A DNA stretch of 64,000 nucleotides. It comes from Butyrivibrio fibrisolvens 16/4 (GTDB lineage: Bacteria; Bacillota; Clostridia; Lachnospirales; Lachnospiraceae). Under the pieces are notes generated by a model. The model ran no database searches. It saw nothing but the letters and a program-made list of their open reading frames with translations, and was not told the origin of the DNA. A program made the translations under genes and the position numbers. The stretch is from the NCBI GenBank assembly GCA_000209815.1, contig FP929036.1:267907-331906 (forward strand), written 5' to 3'. This document shows positions 29,976 to 38,356 of the stretch, one piece after another (within the stretch, counting starts at the first letter, position 1; each line of letters opens with the position of its first letter).

Positions 29976-30614
29976 TTATTTTGTTCCGAAGATTCTGTCG
30001 CCAGCATCGCCAAGACCTGGGCAGATGTAAGCATCAGAATTAAGCTCACGGTCGATGTGACCAACGTAAATCTGTACATCTGGATGTGCTTCGTGAAGTG
30101 CGCGAACTCCTTCTGGAGCAGCGATGATTGCCATAAACTTAATGCGCTTTCCACCGTGCTGCTTGATAAGTCCGATAGCATCGATTGCTGAACCACCTGT
30201 TGCAAGCATAGGATCTGTAACTACAATAAGTCTCTCCTCGATTGGGCTAGGGAGCTTGCAGTAGTACTCGTGTGGAATATGTGTCTCCTCATCACGGTAC
30301 ATACCGATGTGACCAATCTTAGCTGTAGGAACAAGACGCTGAATACCGTTAACCATACCAAGACCTGCACGAAGGATAGGAACGATAGCCATCTTACGAC
30401 CAGCGATAACTGGTGCCATGCACTTCTCGATTGGTGTCTCACACTCGATGTCTACTGTCTGTAAATCGTTGAGAGCTTCAAAAGCCTCAAGCATTGCTAT
30501 TTCTTCAACAAGTGCACGGAACTCTGCTGTACCTGTGTTCTTGTCTCTTAACATTGTAATTTTGTGCTGAAGTAAAGGATGTGTTAACTCTACTACATTA
30601 TCTAATTTTTCCAT
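29976..30614 (-). CDS. upp: Uracil phosphoribosyltransferase
   Basis: 212 residues. Converts uracil and PRPP to UMP (pyrimidine salvage). Diagnostic blocks: [29 protein letters not shown], the PRPP-binding loop [15 protein letters not shown], and the C-terminal uracil-site block [18 protein letters not shown]. Full length. It lies about 70 bases after the uracil permease gene on the same strand, so uptake and capture of uracil are made together; a good terminator follows. Confidence 0.97.
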   Translation of the reverse strand: MEKLDNVVELTHPLLQHKITMLRDKNTGTAEFRALVEEIAMLEAFEALNDLQTVDIECETPIEKCMAPVIAGRKMAIVPILRAGLGMVNGIQRLVPTAKIGHIGMYRDEETHIPHEYYCKLPSPIEERLIVVTDPMLATGGSAIDAIGLIKQHGGKRIKFMAIIAAPEGVRALHEAHPDVQIYVGHIDRELNSDAYICPGLGDAGDRIFGTK

Positions 30615-30682
30615 TAAATAATTTCCTCCTAAAATTTCTTTAATATAATTTTATAAAATGGAAGTTTGACCATATAACTGGT

Positions 30683-32038
30683 TTAGATTCCATCTTTATC
30701 AAAACGATATCTCTCAGGATTACCATACTCGTAATCTCTTCCTGGGATAATCGCATTGAGAACTACACCTGCGATTGCAGCGATTGCAAGGCTTGTAAGT
30801 GTGATGTCTGTAGAACCTACTGTAAATGTAAGTCCATCAGAGAAACCAAGACCGCAAACTAAGATAACTGCTGCAATGATAAGGTTTCTAGAATGTGTGA
30901 AATCAACGTGATTTTCAACAACATTTCTAATACCTATCGCACTAATCATACCATAAAGCATAAAGCTTATTCCACCTACGATAGCGCTAGGCATTGTACC
31001 AATAATATCTGCCATCTTAGGGATGAATGAAAGAACAATAGCGTAAACCGCTGCAATTTCAATAACCTTTGGATCGTGAACCTTTGAAAGCTCAAGTACG
31101 CCTGTATTCTCACCATATGTAGTGTTAGCAGGACCACCAAAGAATGCTGAAAGTGCTGTTGCAAGTCCGTCACCTACAAGTGTACGGTGAAGACCTGGAT
31201 CTGTAACTAAATCCTCTCCTACTGTAGCAGAGATAGCTGACATATCACCAATGTGCTCCATCATTGTAGCAATAGCGATTGGAGCCATAACAAGAATTGC
31301 TGAAATGTTGAACTTGCAGATGAAGAAATCTGGAAGACCTACCCAAGCAGCCTGGTGAACTGCTGTAAAATCAAGGATTGCGCTTCCGTCTGCATTTGTC
31401 ATTCCAAGAGCGTTAAAAATAACTGCACAAGCATATGAAATTACTACACCCATAAGGATAGGAAGAATCTTGAACATTCCTTTTCCCCAGATGTTGAAAA
31501 TGATAACTACTGAAAGTGCGATGATGGCTAAGAGCCAGTTTGAAGATGCATTAGTGATTGCTGATGGAGCAAGTGAAAGACCAATGCAAATGATGATAGG
31601 ACCAGTAACAACTGGTGGAAGATATTTCATAACCTTGTTGATACCAACAAGTTTGATAACAAGCGCAAGAATCAAATAAAGGGAACCTGCAACCACAATA
31701 CCGCCACAAGCATATGGAAGCTTTTCGCCCATAGACATGTTTTTAAAAATACCAGTATTTAAATTAGCAACTGTGTGAAATCCGCCAAGAAAAGCGAAAG
31801 AAGAACCAAGGAAAGCTGGAACTTTGAATTTAGAACAAAGATGGAAAAATAAGGTGCCGACACCTGCGAAAAATAACGTAACCTGAATCGAAAGACCTTC
31901 GCCATTGAAATAATTATTGACGAGAATAGGAACTAAAATAGTGGCTCCAAACATTGCAAACAAATGCTGAAGACCTAGAATAAGAGTTTTTGGAATGCCG
32001 AGCTTCGACACGTCCTTAATTGGTTCATGTGTGTTCAT
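30683..32038 (-). CDS. uraA: Uracil permease, NCS2 family
   Basis: 451 residues with 12-14 membrane helices. Matches UraA/PyrP: GLQHLFAMFGATILVP at the start, AIATMMEHIGDMSAIS (substrate-site Glu) and FGGPANTTYGENTGVLELS in the second half. It imports uracil with protons. It is paired with upp downstream; its own promoter overlaps the end of the traX gene. GGGAGG precedes the ATG. No PyrR-type leader is visible in the 54-base gap. Confidence 0.95.
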   Translation of the reverse strand: MNTHEPIKDVSKLGIPKTLILGLQHLFAMFGATILVPILVNNYFNGEGLSIQVTLFFAGVGTLFFHLCSKFKVPAFLGSSFAFLGGFHTVANLNTGIFKNMSMGEKLPYACGGIVVAGSLYLILALVIKLVGINKVMKYLPPVVTGPIIICIGLSLAPSAITNASSNWLLAIIALSVVIIFNIWGKGMFKILPILMGVVISYACAVIFNALGMTNADGSAILDFTAVHQAAWVGLPDFFICKFNISAILVMAPIAIATMMEHIGDMSAISATVGEDLVTDPGLHRTLVGDGLATALSAFFGGPANTTYGENTGVLELSKVHDPKVIEIAAVYAIVLSFIPKMADIIGTMPSAIVGGISFMLYGMISAIGIRNVVENHVDFTHSRNLIIAAVILVCGLGFSDGLTFTVGSTDITLTSLAIAAIAGVVLNAIIPGRDYEYGNPERYRFDKDGI

Positions 32039-32086
32039 TTATTATCCTCCCTATGATAAAAATTAAAAGAAACCTAAACTTTCAGT

Positions 32087-32115
32087 ATTCTATCATAATA
32101 GGATTGCGGTGGCAA
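32087..32115 (-). promoter_or_regulatory. Promoter of uraA-upp
   Basis: Minus strand TTGCCA (32110-32115), 17 bases, TAGAAT (32087-32092). It overlaps the last codons of traX, about 50 bases before the uraA start. Confidence 0.55.
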
Positions 32116-32845
32116 TCCCTATTATCAAAAGATGAATTGGATAAAAATAATTAAAACCATATCTTATTATTTTAGATGAGCTACCACGTTTCCCATTGTA
32201 GAGATAAACCGGAATAAGCATCAAAAATGCCCAGGCTTCTAGAGATCCAAAACCTATGGTGAGAATTAATACACCAGCAGCAAATGATAGTGCTCTTCTT
32301 TTACTATCCTGACCGTGAAGCACATACATGATTACTATAGCGGCAACTCCTATCATATTGTAATCGGTATGACAAAAATACGCAATGGCACATCCTGATG
32401 CATAAACCACAATCTGAACAAGCTTTGAAAGAACCAGATTGTTAATTCCAAGAAGATATCCCTTTTTACCAGCATCAATGGTCCAAATAAGTAATAGTCC
32501 AATTAATAAGGTAAATACAACATTTGTCTTCTTTAGATAGCACATCTGCGCATACAATCCAAAATCAAATGGCACTTCCGAAATAAGAGCTAGAATCAGT
32601 AATCGAACAGCATATTTTTTTACATTTTTAGTATGATGAAAACCTTCTACCAAAAGGAAGCAGTAGATAGGGAATGCCATACGGCCAATTCCCCTTAATA
32701 CCATATAAAAATCCTGATTATAAAAATTGTTAGCTAATGCATATCTTTGATAAAAGCCAAATGCTATATGATCTACTAACATCGTAATCATAGCAATAAG
32801 CTTTAATTCATTTCCAGTGATACCAATTCTAGTTTTCGAGTCCAT
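32093..32845 (-). CDS. TraX family membrane protein
   Basis: About 250 residues with seven or eight membrane helices. TraX-type blocks: LKLIAMITMLVDHIAFGF, LRGIGRMAFPIYCFLLVEGF and LILALISEVPFDFGLY. TraX acetylates F-pilin in plasmid F, but chromosomal homologues like this one in Firmicutes are not linked to conjugation and their role is unknown. The start is placed at ATG 32845, one base after the stop of the phosphatase gene; a start seven codons earlier would overlap it. No conjugation genes are nearby. Confidence 0.85.
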   Translation of the reverse strand: MDSKTRIGITGNELKLIAMITMLVDHIAFGFYQRYALANNFYNQDFYMVLRGIGRMAFPIYCFLLVEGFHHTKNVKKYAVRLLILALISEVPFDFGLYAQMCYLKKTNVVFTLLIGLLLIWTIDAGKKGYLLGINNLVLSKLVQIVVYASGCAIAYFCHTDYNMIGVAAIVIMYVLHGQDSKRRALSFAAGVLILTIGFGSLEAWAFLMLIPVYLYNGKRGSSSKIIRYGFNYFYPIHLLIIGIATAILL

Positions 32846-32846
32846 T

Positions 32847-33323
32847 TTACTTAACCAACCATTCAATAAATTCTCTTACAGCACCACGACCACCATCTTT
32901 TTTAGATACATAATCAGAAATACCAATGATTTCCTCTGCCGCATCTGCTGGGCATCCCAAAAGTCCACCCTCAGCCTTGATGGCCTCCATTACAGTCATA
33001 TCATTTAAATCGTCACCCATATAGGCGCACTTTGCAAGAGTACCACCGTTTGCAGAAAGAATCCCCTTAAGCTTTGCCAGCTTATCTGATACTCCCTGAT
33101 GAATATTAGTAATGCCAAGCTCCTTGCATCTGTTTAAAACAATATCACTTTTACGACCAGTGATAATGATAGGAATAATGCCTGCAGGAGCCGCTATATG
33201 CACAATACCATAGCCATCTTTAATATTGAATGCCTTGCAGAGCTCTCCTGTCTCGCCCATATAGACACAGCCATCTGTCAAAGTACCATCAACATCCAAA
33301 ACTAAATATTTGATATCTTTCAT
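32847..33323 (-). CDS. HAD-family KdsC-like phosphatase
   Basis: 158 residues without a cap domain, as in KdsC (KDO-8-phosphate phosphatase) and NeuA-linked phosphatases, which form tetramers. All HAD motifs are present: LVLDVDGTLTDG, IIITGRK, a Lys in SDKLAKL and YMGDDLNDMTVM. A Gram-positive cell has no KDO-lipid A, so the physiological substrate is more likely another sugar-acid phosphate for surface polymers; no KDO or sialic acid genes are nearby. Its ribosome binding site AAGGAG lies in the 3' arm of the terminator hairpin between it and the transporter gene upstream. traX follows after one base. Confidence 0.8.
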   Translation of the reverse strand: MKDIKYLVLDVDGTLTDGCVYMGETGELCKAFNIKDGYGIVHIAAPAGIIPIIITGRKSDIVLNRCKELGITNIHQGVSDKLAKLKGILSANGGTLAKCAYMGDDLNDMTVMEAIKAEGGLLGCPADAAEEIIGISDYVSKKDGGRGAVREFIEWLVK

Positions 33324-33325
33324 AA

Positions 33326-33362
33326 TAAAAAATCTCCTTAGTCCTACACAACTAAGGAGATT
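33326..33362 (-). terminator. Terminator of the lysine operon, holding the next gene's ribosome binding site
   Basis: Stem AATCTCCTTAG(T)/(A)CTAAGGAGATT followed by TTTTTTATT on the minus strand. The 3' arm AAGGAG is ten bases before the ATG of the KdsC-like gene, so folding would end transcription or hide the binding site. Confidence 0.75.
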
Positions 33363-33370
33363 ATACTACA

Positions 33371-34909
33371 TTATGCTTTCACTTGTCTTTTAGAAAGTAA
33401 TTTTATTACAAACAAAGTTCCAAGCATTAATAGAATTCCAAAAATGAGACTTGCAACCCAGTTTTTGATAATACCAGCAAATATATATGAAACTAAAGAA
33501 ACACCTGCCACTGTAAATGCATATGGCAACTGTGTACTTACGTGAGCGATGTGATTACAATCAGCACCGGCTGAAGCCATTATTGTTGTATCTGAAATTG
33601 GTGAACAGTGATCTCCACAAACAGCGCCTGCCATACAAGCTGAAATTGCAATAATCATAAGTTCATTATTAATATCGCCTCCAAATACATTTACAACGAT
33701 AGGAATAAGGATACCAAAAGTTCCCCAAGATGTACCTGTAGCAAAGGCAAGGAATATTCCTACAAGAAATACAAGTGCTGGAAGAAGCCCCATTAATGTG
33801 TTGTTATCAGCAATATTTGCAACGATTCCGCCTACATACTCCGCTGCACCAAGTGAATCTGTCATAGACTTAAGTGTCCAGGCAAAAGTAAGAACAAGAA
33901 TCGCTGGCACCATTGACTTGAAGCCTTCTGGGATTGCATTCATACACTCGCTAAAGCTAAGTACTCTTGTAATAAGATAATTAATAATTGTAAGAATAAG
34001 TGCTACTACCGAGCCATATACAAGCCCAACCGAAGCATCAGAATTTGAAAATGCTTCGATAAAGTTTGCTCCATCAAAGAATCCGCCTGTGTAAATCATG
34101 CCAATGACGCAGCATACAATAAGTGAAAGGATTGGGAATACAAGGTGTGAAACCTTTCCTTTCTCCGAAACAGGTGGATGAGGCTGATCCTCAGCACCAG
34201 TCAGTGAAGCTGCATCCTTCTTCTTTCTCTCCTTTAACTGTGCTCTGTGATTAAGCTCTGCAAGATTCATTGAACCATAATCAAAGTTCATATATGTAAT
34301 GGCAAACATCATTACAAGTGTGAGCAGTGCATAAAAGTTATAAGGGATTGCTCTGATGAAAAGTGAAAGTCCATTTGCTCCATCCACAAAACCTGTTACT
34401 GCTGCAGCCCAAGATGAAATAGGTGCGATGATACAAACAGGAGCTGCTGTTGCATCAATAAGATATGCAAGCTTTTCTCTTGAGATTCCGTGCTTGTCAG
34501 TAACTGGTCTCATAACTGAACCAACTGTAAGGCAGTTAAAATAATCATCAATAAAAATAAGCATTCCTAGTACTATTGTAGCAACCTGAGCACCGGCCTT
34601 TGTCTTAACGTGAGAAACAGCCCATTTTCCAAATGCTGCGGAACCGCCTGCTCTGTTCATAAGCATTACCATACTTCCAAGAACAACCAAGAATACCAGG
34701 ATGCCTACATTCCAACTATCTGAAAGCTGACCAATCATTCCATCAACAAAGATGTGCTCCATTGCAGCTGTAAGATTAAATCCAGCATACAATAATCCGC
34801 CTGCAAAAATACCTATAAATAACGAAGAGTAAACCTCCTTTGTAATAAGTGCCAAAAGAATGGCAATAAATGGTGGTAGTAGTGACCAAATTGTATTAGT
34901 AAATTCCAT
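33371..34909 (-). CDS. NhaC-family transporter, probable lysine transporter
   Basis: 512 residues, about twelve helices, NhaC superfamily: FIDDYFNCLTVGSVMRPV, ISREKLAYLIDATAAPVCII, FATGTSWGTFGILIPI and GAVCGDHCSPISDTTIM. Family members are called Na+/H+ or malate/lactate antiporters, but here the gene overlaps dapA by 14 bases and so sits behind a lysine riboswitch. NhaC-type transporters under such riboswitches have been predicted to carry lysine (LysW). On this basis, I infer lysine uptake; sequence alone does not prove it. A terminator follows. Confidence 0.82.
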   Translation of the reverse strand: MEFTNTIWSLLPPFIAILLALITKEVYSSLFIGIFAGGLLYAGFNLTAAMEHIFVDGMIGQLSDSWNVGILVFLVVLGSMVMLMNRAGGSAAFGKWAVSHVKTKAGAQVATIVLGMLIFIDDYFNCLTVGSVMRPVTDKHGISREKLAYLIDATAAPVCIIAPISSWAAAVTGFVDGANGLSLFIRAIPYNFYALLTLVMMFAITYMNFDYGSMNLAELNHRAQLKERKKKDAASLTGAEDQPHPPVSEKGKVSHLVFPILSLIVCCVIGMIYTGGFFDGANFIEAFSNSDASVGLVYGSVVALILTIINYLITRVLSFSECMNAIPEGFKSMVPAILVLTFAWTLKSMTDSLGAAEYVGGIVANIADNNTLMGLLPALVFLVGIFLAFATGTSWGTFGILIPIVVNVFGGDINNELMIIAISACMAGAVCGDHCSPISDTTIMASAGADCNHIAHVSTQLPYAFTVAGVSLVSYIFAGIIKNWVASLIFGILLMLGTLFVIKLLSKRQVKA

Positions 34910-35783
34910 ATTCCTTCATCTCTCTTTCTAAAACTACTGCGTGAGCCTCTTCCATTTCTGTAAGTGGCTTTCTAAGAGGACCTGCCTCAAATCCCATAAT
35001 GTTGAGCGCCTTCTTAACAGGTATTGGGTTAACCTCTGAGAAGAGAGCATCAATAAGTGGGAGCGCTTTTAACTGCATAGCTGCGGCCTTTTTGAAATCT
35101 CCATCAAGGCAAGCTTTACATAAATCGTGTGTCTGCTGTGGGGCAACATTTGATAAAACAGAGATAACACCAAGTCCTCCAAGTGACATAATAGGCACTA
35201 TCTGATCATCATTTCCTGAATATACATCAATGCAACCATCTGCCAGCTGGATAAGCTTTGCAATCTGGCTGATGTTTCCACAAGCTTCCTTGATTGCCAC
35301 AATGTTATCCACATCTTTGGCTAGTTTTACGGCAGTTTCAGGTAGGATGTTACATCCAGTACGGGATGGCACATTGTATAAAATACATGGAATAGAAATT
35401 GAATCCGCTGTATCCTTAAAATGCTCGTAAAGACCCTTCTGTGTAGCCTTATTATAGTAAGGTGTAACAAGAAGAACTGCATCTGCCCCAGCCTTTTCAG
35501 CTTCTTGCGATAAATAAATAGCTGTCTCTGTGGAGTTTGAACCTGTTCCCGCAATTACAGGGACACGCTTATTTACTGTCTGAACACAATGCTTAATTAC
35601 ATCAATATGTTCTTCGTGAGAAAGTGTTGATGCCTCACCAGTTGTGCCACAGATTACAATAGCATCAGTGTTGTTTTTAATCTGGAATTCGATTAAGCTA
35701 TCTAATTTCTCATAGTTAACAGACAAATCATCATTAAATGGAGTAGCAATAGCTACTGCCGCGCCAGTAAATATACTCATCAT
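34896..35783 (-). CDS. dapA: 4-hydroxy-tetrahydrodipicolinate synthase
   Basis: 295 residues, class I aldolase barrel. It condenses pyruvate with aspartate semialdehyde, the first dedicated step to lysine and diaminopimelate. Motifs: CGTTGEASTLSHEEH, the Tyr of LLVTPYYNKATQKGLYEHF, LYNVPSRTGCNI, the Schiff-base Lys in IVAIKEACGN and VYSGNDDQIVPI. The ATG at 35783 follows AGGAGG by five bases (a second ATG is next to it). It is controlled by the lysine riboswitch upstream and overlaps the transporter gene. Confidence 0.96.
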   Translation of the reverse strand: MMSIFTGAAVAIATPFNDDLSVNYEKLDSLIEFQIKNNTDAIVICGTTGEASTLSHEEHIDVIKHCVQTVNKRVPVIAGTGSNSTETAIYLSQEAEKAGADAVLLVTPYYNKATQKGLYEHFKDTADSISIPCILYNVPSRTGCNILPETAVKLAKDVDNIVAIKEACGNISQIAKLIQLADGCIDVYSGNDDQIVPIMSLGGLGVISVLSNVAPQQTHDLCKACLDGDFKKAAAMQLKALPLIDALFSEVNPIPVKKALNIMGFEAGPLRKPLTEMEEAHAVVLEREMKEYGIY

Positions 35784-35801
35784 TCTTTCCTCCTATAATC
35801 C

Positions 35802-35886
35802 ACCTGTTACAGTAACAAGCATATATATACTCCGCTCAACTGGATGTTTCGCTAAAGTATATATATATAGCTTGTTACTTACAGGT
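35802..35886. repeat. Long AT-rich inverted repeat between riboswitch and dapA
   Basis: Arms at about 35802-35832 and 35856-35886 share GTAACAAGC/GCTTGTTAC, TATATATACT and ACCTGT, giving a stem of close to 28 base pairs with small bulges and a 25-base loop. It follows the riboswitch terminator and ends a few bases before the dapA ribosome binding site. Confidence 0.7.
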
Positions 35887-35903
35887 TCATCTAAGCATTA
35901 AAA

Positions 35904-36115
35904 AAGCTGCCCATAATAAATGGACAGCTCGCAATTGCATTACGTATGATAGCTCCCCACTTATTACTAAGTGACAGTCATACGAATATTCTTCGTATGC
36001 CCAAGACAAACACACACAGGAGTGTGCTCTCTTTCGGCGAAATCCCCTTTTATCTCATATCACTTGGGCCTGTCCCATCAATGAGATTACTAATGTTTCT
36101 CGCAACCTCTATCTT
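35904..36115 (-). ncRNA. Lysine riboswitch with terminator
   Basis: The minus strand reads GATAGAGGTTGCGA, CATTAGTA, GGGGATTTCGCCGAA, GACTGTCACTTAGTAATAAG and GGGGAGCTATC, the conserved pieces of the L-box aptamer in the right order. The closing helix P1 pairs 36109-36113 (GATAG) with 35948-35952 (CTATC). A terminator stem AGCTGTCCA/TGGGCAGCT (about 35905-35929) with TTTTTT follows. With lysine bound, transcription should stop before dapA. Confidence 0.93.
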
Positions 36116-36205
36116 TTATTAAGTTGGAATAATACTACATCAGTGGAAATCCACTGTCAACTGATTTTTTTGTAGTACAAAGTCAGAATATATCAAATTA
36201 ATTTT

Positions 36206-36478
36206 TTAGGCAGTCAAATCAACCACCTCTGGACAATCATAAAGCATCAAAGGATCAATATCTAAACAATCCTCTGGCCCTGCCTCTCCAATGTCCCATG
36301 CTAGGGTGTCATTCATAATTCGGCATTTTCCAATAAAAACCTCTAGATCCTTAAGCTTTTTGAAAATACCCTTTTCAAGATTTGGTGCCATATCATATAA
36401 AGTTATTTTACCATCTGCAAAATACACCCACACCGTATAATCCTCATGTGGAACTACCTGAACTATTTCTTTAATCAT
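36206..36478 (-). CDS. DUF2442 family protein
   Basis: 90 residues. Resembles DUF2442: VQVVPHEDYTVWVYFADGKI, TLYDMAP, and a C-terminal LAWDIGEAGPEDCLDIDPL-like block containing the family's typical W-DxGxxxDIxPxxLY pattern. It sits four bases after the DUF4160 gene, with which it is commonly paired across bacteria in a toxin-antitoxin-like layout; biochemical function is not established. It lies beside the CRISPR array but is also widely found away from such arrays. Confidence 0.85.
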   Translation of the reverse strand: MIKEIVQVVPHEDYTVWVYFADGKITLYDMAPNLEKGIFKKLKDLEVFIGKCRIMNDTLAWDIGEAGPEDCLDIDPLMLYDCPEVVDLTA

Positions 36479-36482
36479 ATAC

Positions 36483-36752
36483 TTACCTCAAAGGCTCTAT
36501 CTTCTGCAATTCTTCCATTAACTGAGCAAGCTTCCAATCCTCTAAAAGCTCTTCTTTATGAATTATAGCCCATGCAAGAACTAATTTCATCTGTGCAGAT
36601 GGGAAAAATCCTTCAATAACTCTTGCCTTATTTATATCGACAAGTACTTTATACTCACCATACTTTGCATGAAAATGTGGAGGATTATGATCATCATAAT
36701 ACATCATGATATCAATCCCAAAAAACTTGGATATTACTGGCATTAATTTCAC
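36483..36752 (-). CDS. DUF4160 family protein
   Basis: 89 residues, with the family's hallmark MPVISKFFGIDIMMYYDDHN followed by PPHFHAKYGEYKVLVDI and a C-terminal Trp-rich helix (AWAIIHKEELLEDWKLA). Small, cytoplasmic, paired with DUF2442 four bases downstream. The conserved His-Pro-Pro-His pattern suggests a metal or nucleic-acid site but the role is unknown. The upstream region runs directly into the far end of the CRISPR array, only 15 bases away, so its promoter is probably inside the last repeats or transcription comes through the array. Confidence 0.85.
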   Translation of the reverse strand: MKLMPVISKFFGIDIMMYYDDHNPPHFHAKYGEYKVLVDINKARVIEGFFPSAQMKLVLAWAIIHKEELLEDWKLAQLMEELQKIEPLR

Positions 36753-36767
36753 CTCGATTTTTGCTAT

Positions 36768-38250
36768 TTTTTCTAATCACTTAATTTTCCCGGGTACTAA
36801 AACTGCAAAAAGATTCAGAAGGAGTTATTTCAGTTTTCCAATCACTTAATTTTCCCGGGTACTAAAACGAAAACTACAAGTTAGAAGAAATCGAAGCTGT
36901 TTTCCAATCACTTAATTTTCCCGGGTACTAAAACATTCATCAAGGCTCATAGTTTCATACTGCAGTTTTCCAATCACTTAATTTTCCCGGGTACTAAAAC
37001 AACTACCTTTTATTTGTAAATCACACTCACGTTTTCCAATCACTTAATTTTCCCGGGTACTAAAACGCCTTCCCAGTGCTTGCGGTTAATAGCCCCGTTT
37101 TCCAATCACTTAATTTTCCCGGGTACTAAAACTTTTTGTTCGGTATCCATATTTCTCGTTCAGTTTTCCAATCACTTAATTTTCCCGGGTACTAAAACAT
37201 TGCCTTTTCCGTGATAGCCTCACAAATAGTTTTCCAATCACTTAATTTTCCCGGGTACTAAAACTATAGCTCTGTTTTAACTGAGATTAATGAGGTTTTC
37301 CAATCACTTAATTTTCCCGGGTACTAAAACGTGGTCTTGTGCACATTCATGTTTTAACCCGTTTTCCAATCACTTAATTTTCCCGGGTACTAAAACGGCT
37401 TCCTTGGTGTCCGCCACGTACTTCTCGTTTTCCAATCACTTAATTTTCCCGGGTACTAAAACCCATTGCAATTACGTTTCATAATAATTAGGTTTTCCAA
37501 TCACTTAATTTTCCCGGGTACTAAAACTGGTACTGTTTAGCACCACATTTTGTTAGGTTTTCCAATCACTTAATTTTCCCGGGTACTAAAACATACTCAA
37601 CAGAGCATCCAATCAATACACAGTTTTCCAATCACTTAATTTTCCCGGGTACTAAAACACTCAAACATACTACTCCAGAAGGTAAATGGTTTTCCAATCA
37701 CTTAATTTTCCCGGGTACTAAAACCTATTTCTTTGATCAAAAATAGCTTTTAAAGTTTTCCAATCACTTAATTTTCCCGGGTACTAAAACGCTTGCGGCG
37801 GACGGCTTGCAGCGCTTCCAGTTTTCCAATCACTTAATTTTCCCGGGTACTAAAACCCTGCTGTACGAGTTCGTTCGCACCGTCGGTTTTCCAATCACTT
37901 AATTTTCCCGGGTACTAAAACAACAAATCATTTTATTTAATTCTGACTCATGTTTTCCAATCACTTAATTTTCCCGGGTACTAAAACGGATATGGGATTA
38001 TTTAGACCCCCGCTATCGTTTTCCAATCACTTAATTTTCCCGGGTACTAAAACCCTTGGATGCTGAAGATGGTGGATTGTATAGTTTTCCAATCACTTAA
38101 TTTTCCCGGGTACTAAAACATTATGCCGTAGTGCGAGAAAAAACGCCTCGTTTTCCAATCACTTAATTTTCCCGGGTACTAAAACCATAAGTATGCAATC
38201 CACACATTAGTATTGTTTTCCAATCACTTAATTTTCCCGGGTACTAAAAC
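36768..38250 (-). CRISPR. Type II-A CRISPR array: 23 repeats, 22 spacers
   Basis: 36-base repeats, read on the minus strand as GTTTTAGTACCCGGG...GATTGGAAAAC, at a 65-66 base period with spacers of 29 or 30 bases. Orientation follows from the GTTTTAG start typical of type II repeats, from the tracrRNA pairing, and from the degenerate copy at 36768-36803 (two changes), which marks the far end. The leader is at the 38250 side, next to csn2. All other copies are identical. Spacers vary in base content from very AT-rich to GC-rich (37791-37820), so they came from unlike invaders. Confidence 0.98.
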
Positions 38251-38322
38251 GTCAAATCCAAATTTCCAACTACATTCACTAGGACGTTTCCCGATATATT
38301 GTAATGAAAAATTGCCAGACAT
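38224..38322 (-). CDS. Possible leader peptide running into the first CRISPR repeat
   Basis: ATG at 38322 has AGGAGG eight bases upstream and lies just after the predicted leader transcription start. The 32-codon frame (MSGNFSLQYIGKRPSECSWK, then FGFDVLVPGKIK) stops inside the first repeat. No family is recognised. It may be chance, a remnant of an earlier gene start, or a true leader peptide. Confidence 0.25.
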   Translation of the reverse strand: MSGNFSLQYIGKRPSECSWKFGFDVLVPGKIK

Positions 38323-38356
38323 TTTAGTTCCTCCTACGCATAATATTATATCACAT
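38251..38356 (-). promoter_or_regulatory. CRISPR leader with promoter and leader-anchor sequence
   Basis: On the minus strand an extended -10 box, TGATATAAT (TATAAT at 38345-38350), lies about 95 bases before the first repeat. The last bases before the repeat are ATTTGAC, one change from the ATTTGAG leader anchor that guides Cas1-Cas2 in streptococcal II-A systems. The leader also has AGGAGG with an ATG at 38322. Confidence 0.7.

Noticed and set aside
29879-30205. A 108-residue minus-strand ORF ending in a membrane-like segment
   Set aside because: It is an alternate frame inside upp and its terminator.
36206-36752. DUF2442/DUF4160 as CRISPR accessory genes
   Set aside because: The pair is common in genomes and positions without CRISPR, so adjacency alone is weak.
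37290-37484. A plus-strand ORF with three repeats of SNHLIFPGTKT
   Set aside because: It is the translation of CRISPR repeats and spacers; the 66-base period is a multiple of three, which keeps the frame open.
38251-38280. A 23rd spacer at the right end of the array
   Set aside because: No repeat follows it, and the sequence next to the repeat matches the II-A leader anchor, so it is leader.
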